64,000 nt of DNA from Dryocosmus kuriphilus (Eukaryota; Arthropoda; Insecta; Hymenoptera; Cynipidae). Of the stretch, positions 1 through 12,109 are shown piece by piece. The notes beneath the pieces are model-generated. The model did not search any database, was not told the origin of the DNA, and saw only the letters and a program-made list of their open reading frames with translations. Within the stretch, counting starts at the first letter, position 1, and each line of letters begins with the position of its first letter. Position numbers and translations under genes: made by a program. The stretch spans positions 247,051,256 through 247,115,255 of the forward strand of contig CM076190.1 of NCBI GenBank assembly GCA_038277395.1. The letters are read 5' to 3'.

Positions 1-1
1 C

Positions 2-838
2 ATAGCCCAAGCATTTGTTGAAAACCCACACCTTAGTTTACGTCGAGCTAGTGATGAGCGTGACGTTGCTCCTGAGACAGTGTGAAATATTTTAAAAAGC
101 ATTAATTTCCATCCTTACAAAGTTCATCTGGTACAAGAGCTCAATGAAGACGATCCTGTTCGTCGAGTTGAATTTTGTGAAATTATGATGGACAGAATTG
201 ATAGAGGTCCTCCTTTCTTGCACAATACAGTATTTTCAGATGAAGCTACTTTCACTTTAAAAGGTGAAGTTAACAGGCAAAATTGTAGATATTGGTCCGA
301 CACAAATCCTGATTGGATGTTGGAGAGTCACACACAATATCGACAAAAGATTAATGTTTGGGCCGGTATCTTGAATGATACATTGATAGGCCCTTTCTTC
401 ATCGATGGTAATCTCAATGCCCGTGCATATGAAGAGCTTCTCAGAAACCAAATTGTACCAAGAATAAGGGAGATTACAGGCGATAATTTTCAAAATATTT
501 GGTTCCAGCAGGACGGAGCAGCGGCTCATTATGGTAGGGAGGTTCGAGCATATTTGGATGCTCAGTTACCTGAAAGGTGGATTGGAAGAAGGGGTGAAAT
601 CGAGTGGCCTGCTAGATCTCCTGACCTGACGCCTCTCGACTATTTTTTTCTTTGGGGTTATTTAAAAAGCAAAGTATACTCAGCGCAACCCCAAAGCTTA
701 GACGAATTGCAGAATCGGATCCTGCAACAGGCTACTTTCATTGATAGGGATATGATTCGTAATGCTGTAACTCATTTTTACAACCGCATAGCTTTTTGTC
801 AAGAAGCTCAAGGTTTTCAGTTCGAACATCTTCACTGA
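2..838 (+). pseudogene. Mariner-like transposase, 5'-cut by the window, one in-frame stop
   Basis: The frame is open from base 2 to the TGA at 836-838 except for a TGA at 83-85, inside the helix-turn-helix part. An ATG at 185 would leave a 217-residue C-terminal piece. Counting from that ATG, the catalytic acids are D19 (FSDEATF), D110 (FQQDGAA) and D152 (SPDLTPLDYF), with 41 residues between the last two, like the D41D (rosa/visitor-type) mariner-related families. This catalytic core makes the DNA cuts and joins in transposition. The copy is inactive as it stands unless the stop is a sequence error. No intron is present where the related gene at 53040-55255 has one. Confidence 0.8.
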
Positions 839-839
839 A

Positions 840-930
840 GCGTGAGAGGCAAGGGGACTCACGCTAATCAAGCACACCAAAGGGAACAGAATTTACTATT
901 TCCACGTCGTTGTTCCTGAGTAATGCTAAA
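840..930 (+). repeat. Hairpin module, copy 1 (3' of transposase)
   Basis: It starts right after the transposase stop. GCGTGAG (840-846) pairs with CTCACGC (858-864) around an 11-nt loop, and is followed by a conserved tail containing ATCAAGCAC, CCAAAGGGAA and TTCCTGRGT. A second copy lies at 34707-34798, downstream of an unrelated Transib transposase. The outer stem pair differs between copies but still pairs, which suggests RNA-level structure. Function unknown. Confidence 0.6.
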
Positions 931-964
931 CTTAAATGTAAACTGCTTTGAAAAAACCTTGAAG

Positions 965-2040
965 ATCATCACCAAGATCAATACAGAGCTCACCAATGAA
1001 TTTCTCGTTGAAATTTACTTCAGGAAATGCACTGACCTCTTGGAAAACTTTGTTAATTTCAAATAACCTCTAACTGACCTTGAACTTTACAATTGACCTA
1101 TGACTTGGGTACGTACATGAGCGTAGAATTTTCCGCTCTATCGATTTCAGATGTAAAAAAGGGCGTTTATATTTTTAAAAACAAAGTTGACCTTCAATAA
1201 GCCATGAAGGTCAACTTCAAGGTCAAAATGAAGGTCACCATTGAATTCCTCGTTGAAATTTACTTCAGGAATTGCACTGAACTCTTGGAAAACTTTGTTA
1301 ATTTCAAATAACCTCCAACTGACCTCGAATGTTAAAATTGACCTATGACTTGGGTACGTACCTGAACGTAGAATTTTCCGCTCTATCAATTGCACATGTA
1401 AAAGAAGGGGGTTTCCATTTAAAAAAACAAATTTGACCTTCAAAAGGCCATGAAGGTCAACTTCAAGGTCAAAATGAAGGTCACCATTGAATTCCTCGTT
1501 GAAATTTACTTCAGCAATTGCACTGAACTCTTCCAAAACTTTGTTAATTTCAAATAACCTCTAACTGACCTTGAACGTTACAATTGACCTATGACTTGGG
1601 TACGTACCTGAACGTAGAATTTTCCGCTCTATCAATTGCACATGTAAAAGAAGGGGGTTTCCATTTTAAAAAAACAAATTTGACCTTCAAAAGGCCATGA
1701 AGGTCAACTTCAAGGTCAAAATGAAGGTCACCATTGAATTCCTCGTTGAAATTTACTTCAGCAATTGCACTGAACTCTTGCAAAACTTTGTTAATTTCAA
1801 ATAACCTCTAACTAACCTTGAACGTTACAATTGACCTATGACTTGTGTACGTACCTTAACGTAGAATTTTCCGCTCTATCGATTGCAGATGTAAAAGAAG
1901 GGGGTTTCCACTTAAAAAACAAATTTTACCTTCAAAAAGGCATGAAGGTCAACTTCAAGGTCAAAATGAAGGTCACCATTGAATTCCTCGTTGAAATTTA
2001 CCTAAGGAATGGCCTTCACTTCTTTGAAAAATATTTTACC
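965..2040 (+). repeat. 246-bp tandem repeat, about 4.4 units
   Basis: The landmark ACGTAC recurs at 1111, 1356, 1602 and 1849, giving periods of 245-247 bp. Each unit carries several AAGGTCA/TGACCTT motifs; the TCAAGGTCA form is at 1217-1225, 1463-1471, 1710-1718 and 1955-1963. The array sits between the transposase and the right end of the mariner-like element, so it is a subterminal repeat of that element. The open frames on either strand here are by-products of the repetition. Confidence 0.85.
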
Positions 2041-2106
2041 TGAGGAAATATCGAACCGTCCCGGGACTTTTTAGACACACTGTATATTATTAACATATAT
2101 AACATT

Positions 2107-2460
2107 TCCCCTGTTCCATCTATCATATTCTTTTCCATTGTTTTTAACTATATTAAACCCCTTTTTGCTTTTTCAACTGTATTATACCCTTTTCCCAATT
2201 CCAAATATATTATACCCTTTTCCCTGTTGCAAATTTATCATACCCTTTGCCCTCTGTTTCAACTGTATTATACCCTTTCCCCTTCTGCAACTGTATTATA
2301 TCCTTTTCCGCTTCCCAACTGCATTATACCCTTTCCCCCAAATTTCTACTTATTATACCCTTTCCCCCTGTTTCTACTTATTATACCCTTTCTCCCTGTT
2401 TCAACTGTATTATAACCTTTCCCCTGTTCCAACTGTATTATACCCTTTTTTATTATACCC
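2107..2460 (+). repeat. Minisatellite, 25-30 bp unit
   Basis: Twelve or so imperfect copies of a pyrimidine-rich unit, roughly TTCAACTGTATTATACCCTT followed by TCCCC. It begins about 25 bp outside the end of the mariner-like element. The open frames over it encode only repetitive LYYTLFPFP-type peptides and are not credible genes. Confidence 0.8.
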
Positions 2461-2539
2461 AATATTTGCTTTCTTATTTGCAAATAATGTAAAACTCTTA
2501 ACACATGAGCGTTCTAAAAATAACCGGCTGAAAACGTTT

Positions 2540-2640
2540 TGGTGGAAAATTGATCTGCCTGTACCGGCAAGGAATTGTTTGCCGTTACTGGCAGAGAAGT
2601 TTTTTGCCGGTACCAACAGAGAATCCACTGCCAAAAAAAT
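2540..2640. repeat. Three degenerate copies of a ~27-bp unit
   Basis: Three imperfect copies of a unit like TGCCGGTACCGGCAGAGAA followed by a T-run (TGCCTGTACCGGCAAGG, TGCCGTTACTGGCAGAG, TGCCGGTACCAACAGAG). Meaning unknown. Confidence 0.5.
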
Positions 2641-2659
2641 AACAAAACAAAAAAAAAAA

Positions 2660-3205
2660 TAATGCAAATAAAAAAATAAAATAGTGTCTCCTAATAAGCG
2701 TACATAATTATAAACTATTTCTTAAAAGAGACTTTTAAGTAGAATTTAAAAAAATCTATTTAAAATAGAGTAAGTTAAAAAATGTTTATTACAAAGTAAG
2801 GTAACAAAAATAAATTTTAATAAGCATATACAGCAAAAATAAAATATAATTAAGAAATTCTTAGAAATTCAAAAAAAAATTTGTAATGCCTTCTTTTTCC
2901 TCCCTCTTATTTTATTTTCATTATTTTCATCGTTCAGCGTTAGATTCTTGTTTTTTTTTTTATTAAATATAATTTTTAGAATTTTTATGAACTGCTAAAT
3001 TTTATGTGAAAATTGTACGTTAAAGAATATTTTAGATTTTGATTTATTCTATGTTTCTTACATTTTAAAAATAAAATGAAATAAAGAAAAAGAAAATAAA
3101 GTAACAAAAAAAAAAATAGAAAAAGATAAGAACAAATTAAAAAGAATTTTTTTTTTTGATTTTAAATATAACATCTACCAAAAATTATTATTATAAATAA
3201 TTGTT
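2660..3205. other. AT-rich non-coding DNA
   Basis: A- and T-runs with no coding frame, repeat unit or RNA gene that I can see. It probably contains the 3'UTR and polyadenylation region of the minus-strand TEX9-like gene (several AATAAA/ATTAAA on the minus strand), but no single site can be singled out. Confidence 0.5.
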
Positions 3206-6200
3206 CTATTTTGAAACCTTTTGTTTTTTTAAATTGTCGACGAGATGCAGTTGTTTTTTATAAGCTTGGTACAATTCTAATCGCTGTTTTTCCATATTTT
3301 TAATTACTAGTCTTTTTTCTTCTTGCAATCTCCTTAGCTGGTCTCTCAAGTCCTAAATAAATATTTGATAATTATTAAAATATTACTCAACACAAAATTA
3401 ATTTTCATTTAAAAATATATGTATAAGATAGAAAAAGTTTTTCAGTAAGTAAAATAATAAACAGGAAAATTCAATTAAAAAATTTAATTCTCTTATTTAA
3501 TCACCTATCTATATATTAATAATAATTAATTGGAAATAATTAATAGTTAATAAATAGCGAATAATAAATAATTATCTCTGCATTAATTATCTATATATAC
3601 CCTATTTTATAAATATTTTATTTTTATTTTTTTTTTACCTTTTCTTCTTCCAATTTAGTGAATTTGATAGCAGTACGAAGTTTTTCATTTTCTTCGGAAC
3701 TTCTGTTTAGTCTCACTTCGTTGCTAACATTTTGCTGATTCAAATTTTTCACTTCTCTTTTTAGATCTTCGATTTCCTTACGTTTATAAAATTATTTTGT
3801 TTAAACAAATTATAGCCGGGAATGCTATATTGGGGAATGGAAGATGAAGAGTGTCTGTCGAGTGCCGGAGGTGTAGCGTGTGAGCGTCAGTAAAAATTGA
3901 CTCCGGCCCAGGGAACCGAACCCTTGGCCGCCGGCTCGAAAGCCCGATGTGCTAACCACTGCGCCAACCACGGAGTCAGTGATCAGTTACATTGAGTCAC
4001 CTCATCTACTTACTCCCTCGCCTCTACCACTCTAAGTCAGTCTTCGGGATGGAAAGGGGGAAGCCATGTAACGTGTACCATGTACCACGTTACAATTTTT
4101 TTTTGAAACTTTATGAATAATTAATGCTTTTTATTTGTTTGCAATTACTTAAATTCTTTCTCTAATAAAAATTGAAAAATTAGTACCTTTTTTAAAATAG
4201 AGGATTCAACGCTTTGTTCCTGAATTTTCATTTGAAGATTTCCACTTCCGGTTTCTATTTTCGAAACAGTTTCTTTTAGGGCACTTATTTGATTTTGTAA
4301 TTTTTCTTTTGTCTCTGCTTGTTTTTTACTTTCAGCCTCCAGTTCTTTACAATAATTGCACTGCAGGAAAAATATGTTATTATTTAATATTTCCTAATTA
4401 TCATCTTCAAAAAGATAATATTTTTCAAAATTCCAATAAAATTAATATAATCCAGAATCAATAATTCAAATTTGGCGCAAATTCAGTAAATTTATCCTAA
4501 AGGAATTTCACGAATTCAAGGAATTATCGGAATTCAGGGTATTCACGGAATTCAAGGAATTCAAAGAAATCAGGGAATTCCAAAATTTTAAGGATACAAG
4601 TAATTCAGGAAATTCAAAGAATAATAAGGATTCAATTAATTCTGCGAATTCAAAGAATTTAAAGATTTCAGGGAATTCAAATAATTCAAGAAACTTAACG
4701 AATTCGAGGAATTCAGATAATTAAAGAAATTCAATGAATTTTATCAATCCAAGAATACTATGAATCCAGAAAATCAGGTAATTTCAAAGGATTCAGGAGA
4801 TTTCAAAGACTTTTAAGGAATTCGAGGAATCACAAGAATCACAAGAAGTTCTAGGACCTCCAAGGAATTCCATTAATCACAATAAATTCTGCGAACTCCA
4901 AGGAATTCAATGAATGCCAAATAATTCTTGAAGTTCAAAAAAATTCTGCAAACTAAAAATAATTCTACGAACTACGTGGAATTCAATGAATTCCAAAGAA
5001 TCCTTCAAATTCAAAAGAATTCTGCGAATTCATAGGAATTCAGGGAATTCAAAAGAATTTTAAAGAACTCAAGGAATTTTCAAGAATTCGAAGAATTTTC
5101 CAGAATTCTAGGGCCTTAAAGTATTCAAGGAATTTTAAAGAATTTAGGAATTTCAGGGAATCCAAAGAATTCAAGGGACTTAAAGAATTCGATTAATTCA
5201 GGAGGTTAAAAAAATGCAATGAATTCTATTAATCTAGAAGTTCCATCAATCCAGAAATGCAGGTAATTCCAACGATTTCAAGGGATTTCAAGCAATTTAA
5301 AAGAATTCGAAGAAATTCGAGACATTCTACAAATTACGAGAAATTTTACGAAGTCCATGTAATTGAACGAATTCCAAAGAAATCAACGAATTCCAAATAA
5401 TTCTTGGAATTTCAAGAAATTCTACGAACTCCAAGGAATTCAAAGAATTTCAAAGAATTCTTGAAATTTATGGAATTAGAAGAATTCCGAGGAACAAAAT
5501 TCATGCAAGGAATTCAGAGAATTTAAACAAATTCAATAAGTTCGAGAAATTCAGGGTATTCAAAGGAATTGAGGGAATTAAAAGGAATTATCGATAATTC
5601 AAGGTATTCCAGGAATTCCAGGGATCCAGGAAACTCAAATAATTTTAGGAATCCAGGGAATTCATTGAATTAAAAGAATTCTGTAAATCCAGAAGTTCTG
5701 GTACTTCCAAATAACCCATGGGATTTCAGGGAATTTAAAGGAATTAGAAAAATTCCAAGAAATAAAATGCATGGAAGGAATTCAGGGAATTTAAAAGAAA
5801 TAAATAAATTCGAGGAATTCAAAGAATTCAGGGAATACCGGGAATTTAGGGAATTGAAGAAATTTGAGAAATTCATGGAATTCAAGGCATTTGGAGGAAC
5901 TCAAGGAATTCGAGGAATTCAGGGAATTCAAAGAATTCAAGGAACTTAGCAAAATTCGAGTACCTCAAAAAGTTCCAAACATTCAATGAACTCTATTTAC
6001 CTAGGAACTCTATTGATCCAAAAATGTAGGTAATTCCAATGAATTCAGGGTATTTCAAGGACTTTAAGGAATTCAAGGAATTTTAAAGAGTTCAGTGAAC
6101 TTTAAGGAATTTTCAAGAATTCAAAGAATTTTGATGAATTTTAGAACCTTAAAGAATTCAAGCAATTTTAAATAATTTAGGAATTTCAGAGAATTCAAAG

Positions 6201-9200
6201 AATTAAGGAACTTAATGAATTCGATTAATTCAGAAGGCTAAAAAAATTCAATGAATTCTATGAATCCAGAAATTCAATCAATCCATAAATGCAGGTAATT
6301 CCAAAGATTTCAAGAGATTTCATGAAATTTAAAGGAATTCGAAGATATCCAAGACGTTCTACAAATTACGAGAAATTGTACGAAGTCATTGGAATTGAAT
6401 GAATTCCAAAGAAATCAACGAATTCCAAATAATTCTTGGAATTCCAAGAAATTATACAAACTCCAAGGAATTCTAAGAATTCCAAAGAATTCTTGAAACT
6501 CATGGAATTAGAGGAATTATGAGGAACAAAATGCATGCGAAGAATTCAGAGAATTTAAACAAATTCAATAAGTTCGAGAAGTTCAGGGAATTCAAAGGAA
6601 TTCAGGGAATTAAAGAGAATTTTATATATTTCAAGGAAGTCCAGGAATTCGAGGGATTCAGGCAACTCAAAGAATTTTAGGAATCCAGGGAATTCTGTGA
6701 ACGCAGAAATTCTGGTAATTCCAAAGAATCCATGGGATTTCAGGGAATTTAAAGGACTTCGAAGAATTACTAGAAAGAAATGCATCGAAGGAATTCAGAA
6801 ACTTTAAACGAAATCAATAAATTCAATGAATTCTAGGATTTCATGGAATTCAAAGAATTCAGAGAATAAAGGGAATTTCTGGAATTCAAAAAATTTTAGG
6901 AATTCATGGAATTCAAGGCATTTAAAGGAACTCGACGAATTCGAGGACTTCCGGGAACTAGAAGAATTCAAGGAACTTAACGAATTCGAGGATCTCAGAA
7001 AATTCCAAAAAATTCAATGAATTCTATTTATCCAGAAATACCATGAATTTAGAAACTTAGGTAATTCCAAGGAATTCAGGGATTTCAAGGAGTTTAAAGG
7101 AATTCCCAAGAAATTCTACGAATTACAAGAAATTGTACAAATTACAAGAAATTCTACGAATTACAATAAATTCTACGAGCTCCAAGGAATTAAGTAAATT
7201 CTAAAGATTCTTGGATTTTCAAGCACTTATACGAATTACATGAAATTCTGCGAACCCCAAGGAATTCTTGAAATTGCAATGAATTCGGAGAATGCCGCGG
7301 AATAAAATACTTGCAAAGGTTTCAGGTAATTTAGATGAATTCAATAAATACTAGGAACTCATGGAACTCAGGAAATTCAAATAAATTTTAAGGAAATTAA
7401 GGAATTTCAGAAAATGTAACGAGTTCCAAAAAATTCAAAGAATTCCAAAGAATTATCGAAATTCCAAGAAATAAGATGAATAAAAATAATTCAGTTAGTT
7501 TACACGATTTAAATAAATTTGAGTAATTCAATTAATTAGGAGGATTCAAATGAACTTTAATGAATTACAAGAACTACAGGAATTCAAAGAATTCAAGGAA
7601 CTCAACATATTCGAGGAAGTCACCAAATTTAGATAAACTCAATGTATTCTATGAATGCAGGAATTTCGATAATTCCAATAAATTCCGGGTATTTCAAGCA
7701 ATTTTAAGTAATTCGAAGAATTACAAGAAATCCTACGAATTACAAGAAATCCTACGAGTTACAAGGAATCCTATGAACTCCGAAGAAATAAATGAATTCC
7801 AAGGAGCTCTTGAAATTCCAGAGAATTAGAGGAACTCCAAGGAATAAAATGCATGCAAGTAATTCATAGAATTTAAATAAATACAACAGCTTCAAGGAAT
7901 TTAAGAGATTCAAGGAATTCGAGGGATTCAAGAATTTTGAGGAATTCAAGAACTTCTAGGAATTCAGGGCATTCCAGGAACTCAGAAAATTTAAAGAATT
8001 CAAGGAATTTAGAGAACTCAATGCATTTAACGAGTTCGAGGTGTACTGAAAATTAAAAAAATTAAATGAAATCTATGAATTCACAAATTCTATGAATCCA
8101 TAGATTCAGGTAATTCCGCTGAATTCACGGAATTTCTAGTAATCCTAAGGAATTCAAGGAATTCGAAGAAATTCAAATATTTGTATGGCATTCCGAGGAA
8201 TAAATGCATGCAAGGATTTCAGCGAATTTAAATAAATCTAATAAATGCGAGGGATTAAAAAAAAAAACTAAGGAAATTCAAAGTAATTTTAAGTAATTCA
8301 AGGAATTCTAAAGAATTAACCGAATTCCAAAAAATACAATGAATTCCAAAGAATTTTCCAAATTCCAAGAAATACAATAGATAAGAATTCAGTTAGTTTA
8401 CATGAATTCAATAAAATCGACTAATTCAGTGAATTAAGCGGATCCAAATGAATATCAAGGAATTCTAGAAATTCAAGGAATTCTAGAAATTCAAGGAATT
8501 CTAGAAATTCAAGGAATTCAAAGAATTCAAGTAACTCAACGAATTCGAGGAATTCAGAGAATGTAAATAAATTTAACAACTTCAAGTAATTTAAGGAATT
8601 CGGGGAATTGAAATGAATTTTAAGAAATTCAAGGAATTCGAGGGATTCAAGGAATTCTAGGGACTCAAAGAATTCGAGGGACTCAATAATTTCGAGAAAT
8701 TCAAGAGTTTTCAGGAATTCAAGGAATTCCAGGAACTCAGGAAATTTAAAGAATTCAAGAAATTTCAAGAACGCAATGAACTTAACGAGTTCGAGAAGTA
8801 CAGAACATTACAAAAATTCAATGAATTCTATATATTCACGAATTCTATGAATTCAGAAATTCAGGTAATTCCGAAGTATTAAATAAATTCGAATAATTCA
8901 GTAAGTTAGGGGTGTCAAATGAATTTCAATAAATTCAGTGAATAGCATAAATTCAAGAAATTCAGGAAATTCATATGAACTTGAAGGAATTCAAGGAATT
9001 CCAAAGAATTAAACGAATTCCAAAAAATGCAATGAACTTCGAAGAATTCTTCATATTCCAACGAATACAATGCATGGCAAGAATTCACTTAGTTTACTCG
9101 AATGCAATAAATTCAAATAATTCAATGAATTATGACGATTCAAGCGAACTTCAAGGAATTCCAACTCAACGGATTCGAAAAATTCATAAAATTTAGAAAG

Positions 9201-12079
9201 ATTCAATGAATTCTATGATTCCGTGAATTTAGATAATTCCAAAGAATTCAGGCTATTTCAAGGAATTTTAGGGAATTCCTGAAATAACACGGAATTCGAG
9301 GAACTCCAAAGAATAAGATGGATGCAAGGATTCAGGGAATTTGAATAAATTCAACAACTTCGAGGAATTTAAAATATTCGGGGAATTTAAATGAATTTTT
9401 AGGGATTAAAGGAATTCGAGGTGTTCAAGGAATTCAAGGGATTTAAAGATTTCGAGGAATTAAAGGAATTCCAGGAACACAGGAAATTTAAAGAATTCAA
9501 GGAATTTAAAAATTCGAGGAACTTAAGGGGTTCGAGGAATACAGAACATTAAAAAAATTAAATGAATTTTATGGATTCACGAATTCTATGAATCCAGAAA
9601 TTCAGGTAATTCCAAAGAATGCAAGGCATTTCTAGGAATCTTAAGGAATTCAAGGAATTACAAGAAATTCGAAAATTTTTAAGGAATTCGAGGAATTCCA
9701 GTAAATCCTACAAATTAGAAAAAATCCTACGAATTACAAGGAATCCTGCGAATTACCCGAAATTCTGTGAATTATAAGAAATTCTACGAATTCTAAGGAA
9801 TTCTACGAACTCCAAGAGTTTCAACGAATTCCAAAGAATTCTTGAAATTCCAAGGAATTCGAGAAACACCGAGGAATAAAATGTTAACAAGAAATTCAAA
9901 GAATATAAATACATTCAACAGCTTCCAGGAATTTAAGGAATGCGGTGAATTAAAATTAATTTTAAGGGATTCAAGGAATTCGAGGGATTCAAGGAATTCT
10001 AGGGACTCAAGGATTTCGAGGGATTCAAGGATTTCCAGGAATTCAACGAATTCCAAGAACTCAGGAAGTTTAAAAATTCAAGGAGTTTAAAGAATTCAAG
10101 GAACTTAACGAGTTCGAGGATTACAGGGCATTCAAGAAATTCAATGAATTCTGTGAATTCTCGAAGTCTATGAAACCAGAAGTTCAGGTAATTCGAAAGA
10201 ATTGAGGTGGATCTCTAGGAATCTTAAGGAATTCAAGGAATTCCAAAAAATTTTCAGTATTTGAAGGAACTCGAGGAATTCTAAGAAATCCTACAAATTG
10301 GAAGAAATCCTACGAATTACATGAAATTCCGTGAATTACAAGAAATTATACGAACTCTAAGGAATTCGACGAACTCCAAGAGTTTCCGCGAATTCCAAAG
10401 ATTTCTTGAAATTCCAAGGAATTCGAGACACTCCAAGGAATAAAGCGTTTAAAAGAAATTCAGAGAATATGAATAAATTCAACAACTTCGAGGAATTTAA
10501 GGAATTCGAGGAATTAAAATGAATTTTAAGTGATTCAGGGAATTCGAGGGATTCAAGGAAGTCGAGGGATCCAAGGAAGTCTAGGGAGTCAAGGAAGTTT
10601 AAAGAATTCAAGGAACTCAACCAGTATGAGTATTACAGATCATTAAAAAGATTCAATGAATTCTATGAATTCACGAAGTCTATGAATCCAGAAATTCAGG
10701 TAATTCCAAAGAATTCAGCTGGGCCTCTAGGAATCTTAAGGAATTCAAGGAATTCCAAGAAATTCGAGGAATTTTGAGGAATTCGAGGAATGTCAAGAAA
10801 TCCTACAAATTAGAAAAAATTCTACGAATTACAAGAAATCCTACGACTTACAAGAAATTCTATGTATTGCAGGAAATTCTACGAATTCTAAGAAGTTCAA
10901 TGAACTCCAAGAGTTTCAACGAATTGCAAAAAATTCTTGAAATTCAAAGGAATTCGAGAAACTCCAAGGAATAAAATGTGTACAAAGGAATTCAGAGAAT
11001 ATAAATAAATTCAATATTTTCGAGGAATTTAAGGAATTCGGGGAATTAAGATTAATTTTGTGGGATTCAAGTAATTGGAGGGATTCAAAGAATTCGAGGG
11101 AACGAAGGAATTCGAGGGATTCAAGGAATTCGAGGGATTCAAGGAATTCTAGGGATTCAAGGAAGTTTAAAGAATTCAAAAAATTTAAATAATTCGAGAA
11201 ACACAGAACATTAAAAAAATTCACTGATTTCTATGAATTCCCGAATTCTCTGATTCCAGAGATTCAGGCAATTCCAAAGAATTCAGAGGATTTCTATGAA
11301 TCTTAAGGAATTCTAGGAATTCCAAGAAATTTAAGGAATTTGATGAATTCCAGGAAATTGAATAAATCCCTAGGATTTCATGTTTAAAGGAGTTCCAAGA
11401 AATTCGAGGAATTCCAAGAAATTGGAGGAGTTTCAAGAAATTGGAGGAATTCCAAGAAATTCAAGGAATTCCAAGAAATTCCGCGAATTTCGATGTTATA
11501 ATTAGGCAAAATAAATTTTTGAAAAAAGATTTATAAAAAATGGTGGAATTTTTTTTTAAATCACCTATTTTGTTCCAATAAAATACCTTTTTTTTATATT
11601 CCGTTTGAATCGTTTGGATTTCATTTTCCTGGGATTTTATCTTCGATTTCAGTAACTGAATCATTGTTTCAGTTTTTGAATTTTTTTCATGTACTGGGAA
11701 TTCATTCTGGTTTTTTATTCCTGCATTTCTGTCAACAAAAATAATTCGATTTTTCAAAAAAATTAATTTCTAGAAAAATAAATTTTACTTACTCAGGAGG
11801 TTGTGGTTGTTCGAAAAAGTGCGACGAAGAAATATTTTTTTTCCAAAAATTTGGATCCGATTGTCTTTCCATTAAAGTTGGACCATCCAAAAGACGAAAG
11901 TTTATATTTTCAAGCATTTTCGATGAATAATTTTGTTTCAAAGACGATAAATAAAAATTATTAGAAGAAGATTCCATCATCACAGAATCAACCTCTTTCA
12001 TTAATTCTCGAGTTTTTTCTTCCAATTCTTTATTCAATCTATGGAACTCTTTCTCCTTTGCTAGTAAATCTTCAGCCAT
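3206..12079 (-). CDS. TEX9: TEX9-like coiled-coil protein, five coding exons
   Basis: Exons on the minus strand: 12079-11793, 11728-11587, 4360-4187, 3776-3639 and 3352-3206, together 888 nt (295 codons plus stop), with splice phases that agree at every junction and GT/AG at each intron. The N-terminus (MAEDLLAKEKEFHRLNKELE) and later blocks (KTETMIQLLKSKI, NEVRLNRSSEENEKL, YKKQLHLVDNLKKQK) follow the order and spacing of human TEX9, a mostly coiled-coil protein of about 390 residues linked to testis and centriolar structures. The protein is almost wholly charged heptad-type helix. The second coding intron (4361-11586) is 7.2 kb and holds the 9-bp array. Weak points: the acceptor of exon 4 lacks a pyrimidine tract and lies beside a SINE, and the C-terminus is shorter than in vertebrates, so a last exon may be missed. 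An acceptor-like TAG just before the ATG suggests an upstream 5'UTR exon. Confidence 0.82.
3810..4095 (-). mobile_element. tRNA-derived SINE-like insertion
   Basis: On the minus strand a tRNA-like head runs from about 3978 to 3900: GACTCCG can pair with CGGAGTC at its far end, TGGCGCAGTGG matches a pol III A box and GGTTCGGTTCC a B box. The T-arm is too long and mispaired for a working tRNA, so this is a SINE head and not a tRNA gene. The body continues to about 3815. A GTAACGTG-type inverted pair sits at the other side (4064-4091). It lies in the TEX9 intron immediately upstream of exon 4. Exact borders and target duplication are not clear. Confidence 0.6.
4500..11490. repeat. 7-kb GAATTC-rich array with 9-bp periodicity
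   Basis: Nearly all of this stretch is a degenerate run of a 9-bp unit close to AAGGAATTC. Because GAATTC is a palindrome both strands look alike, and because 9 is a multiple of 3 several frames stay open, giving peptides such as LEFLEFLESLEF, NSRDSRNSRDS or GIQGIQRIQ. There is also a longer order: a marker resembling CTATGAATCCAGAAATTCAGG followed by TAATTCC recurs near 4757, 5246, 6010, 6276, 7028, 7650, 8092, 8846, 9590, 10177, 10683 and 11241, so higher-order units are some 300-750 bp. It fills the second coding intron of the TEX9-like gene. Confidence 0.9.
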
Positions 12080-12109
12080 TTTCTACAATATTTTCAATTT
12101 TTTAAAACA

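Larger units (their letters stand above)
1..2082 (+). mobile_element. Right part of a mariner-like (D..41..D) DNA transposon
   Basis: The element enters from outside the window and ends at 2082. Its right terminus (2055-2082, read inward on the minus strand as CAGTGTGTCTAAAAAGTCCC) begins with CAGTG, the usual start of Tc1/mariner ends, and is followed by TA at 2083-2084, the expected target duplication. Inside are, in order, a broken transposase (2-838), a hairpin module (840-930) and a 246-bp tandem repeat (about 965-2040). The left end is not in the window, so full length and pairing of the two ends cannot be checked here. Confidence 0.75.

Noticed and set aside
3900..3980. A functional tRNA gene on the minus strand
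   Set aside because: Acceptor stem and A/B boxes are present, but the T-arm is too long and mispaired; a SINE head fits better.
5670..11436. Many 60-115-codon frames with LEFLEF, NSRNSR or SLNSLN repeats
   Set aside because: They come from the 9-bp period keeping frames open on both strands inside an intron; no start context, conserved domain or splice pattern.
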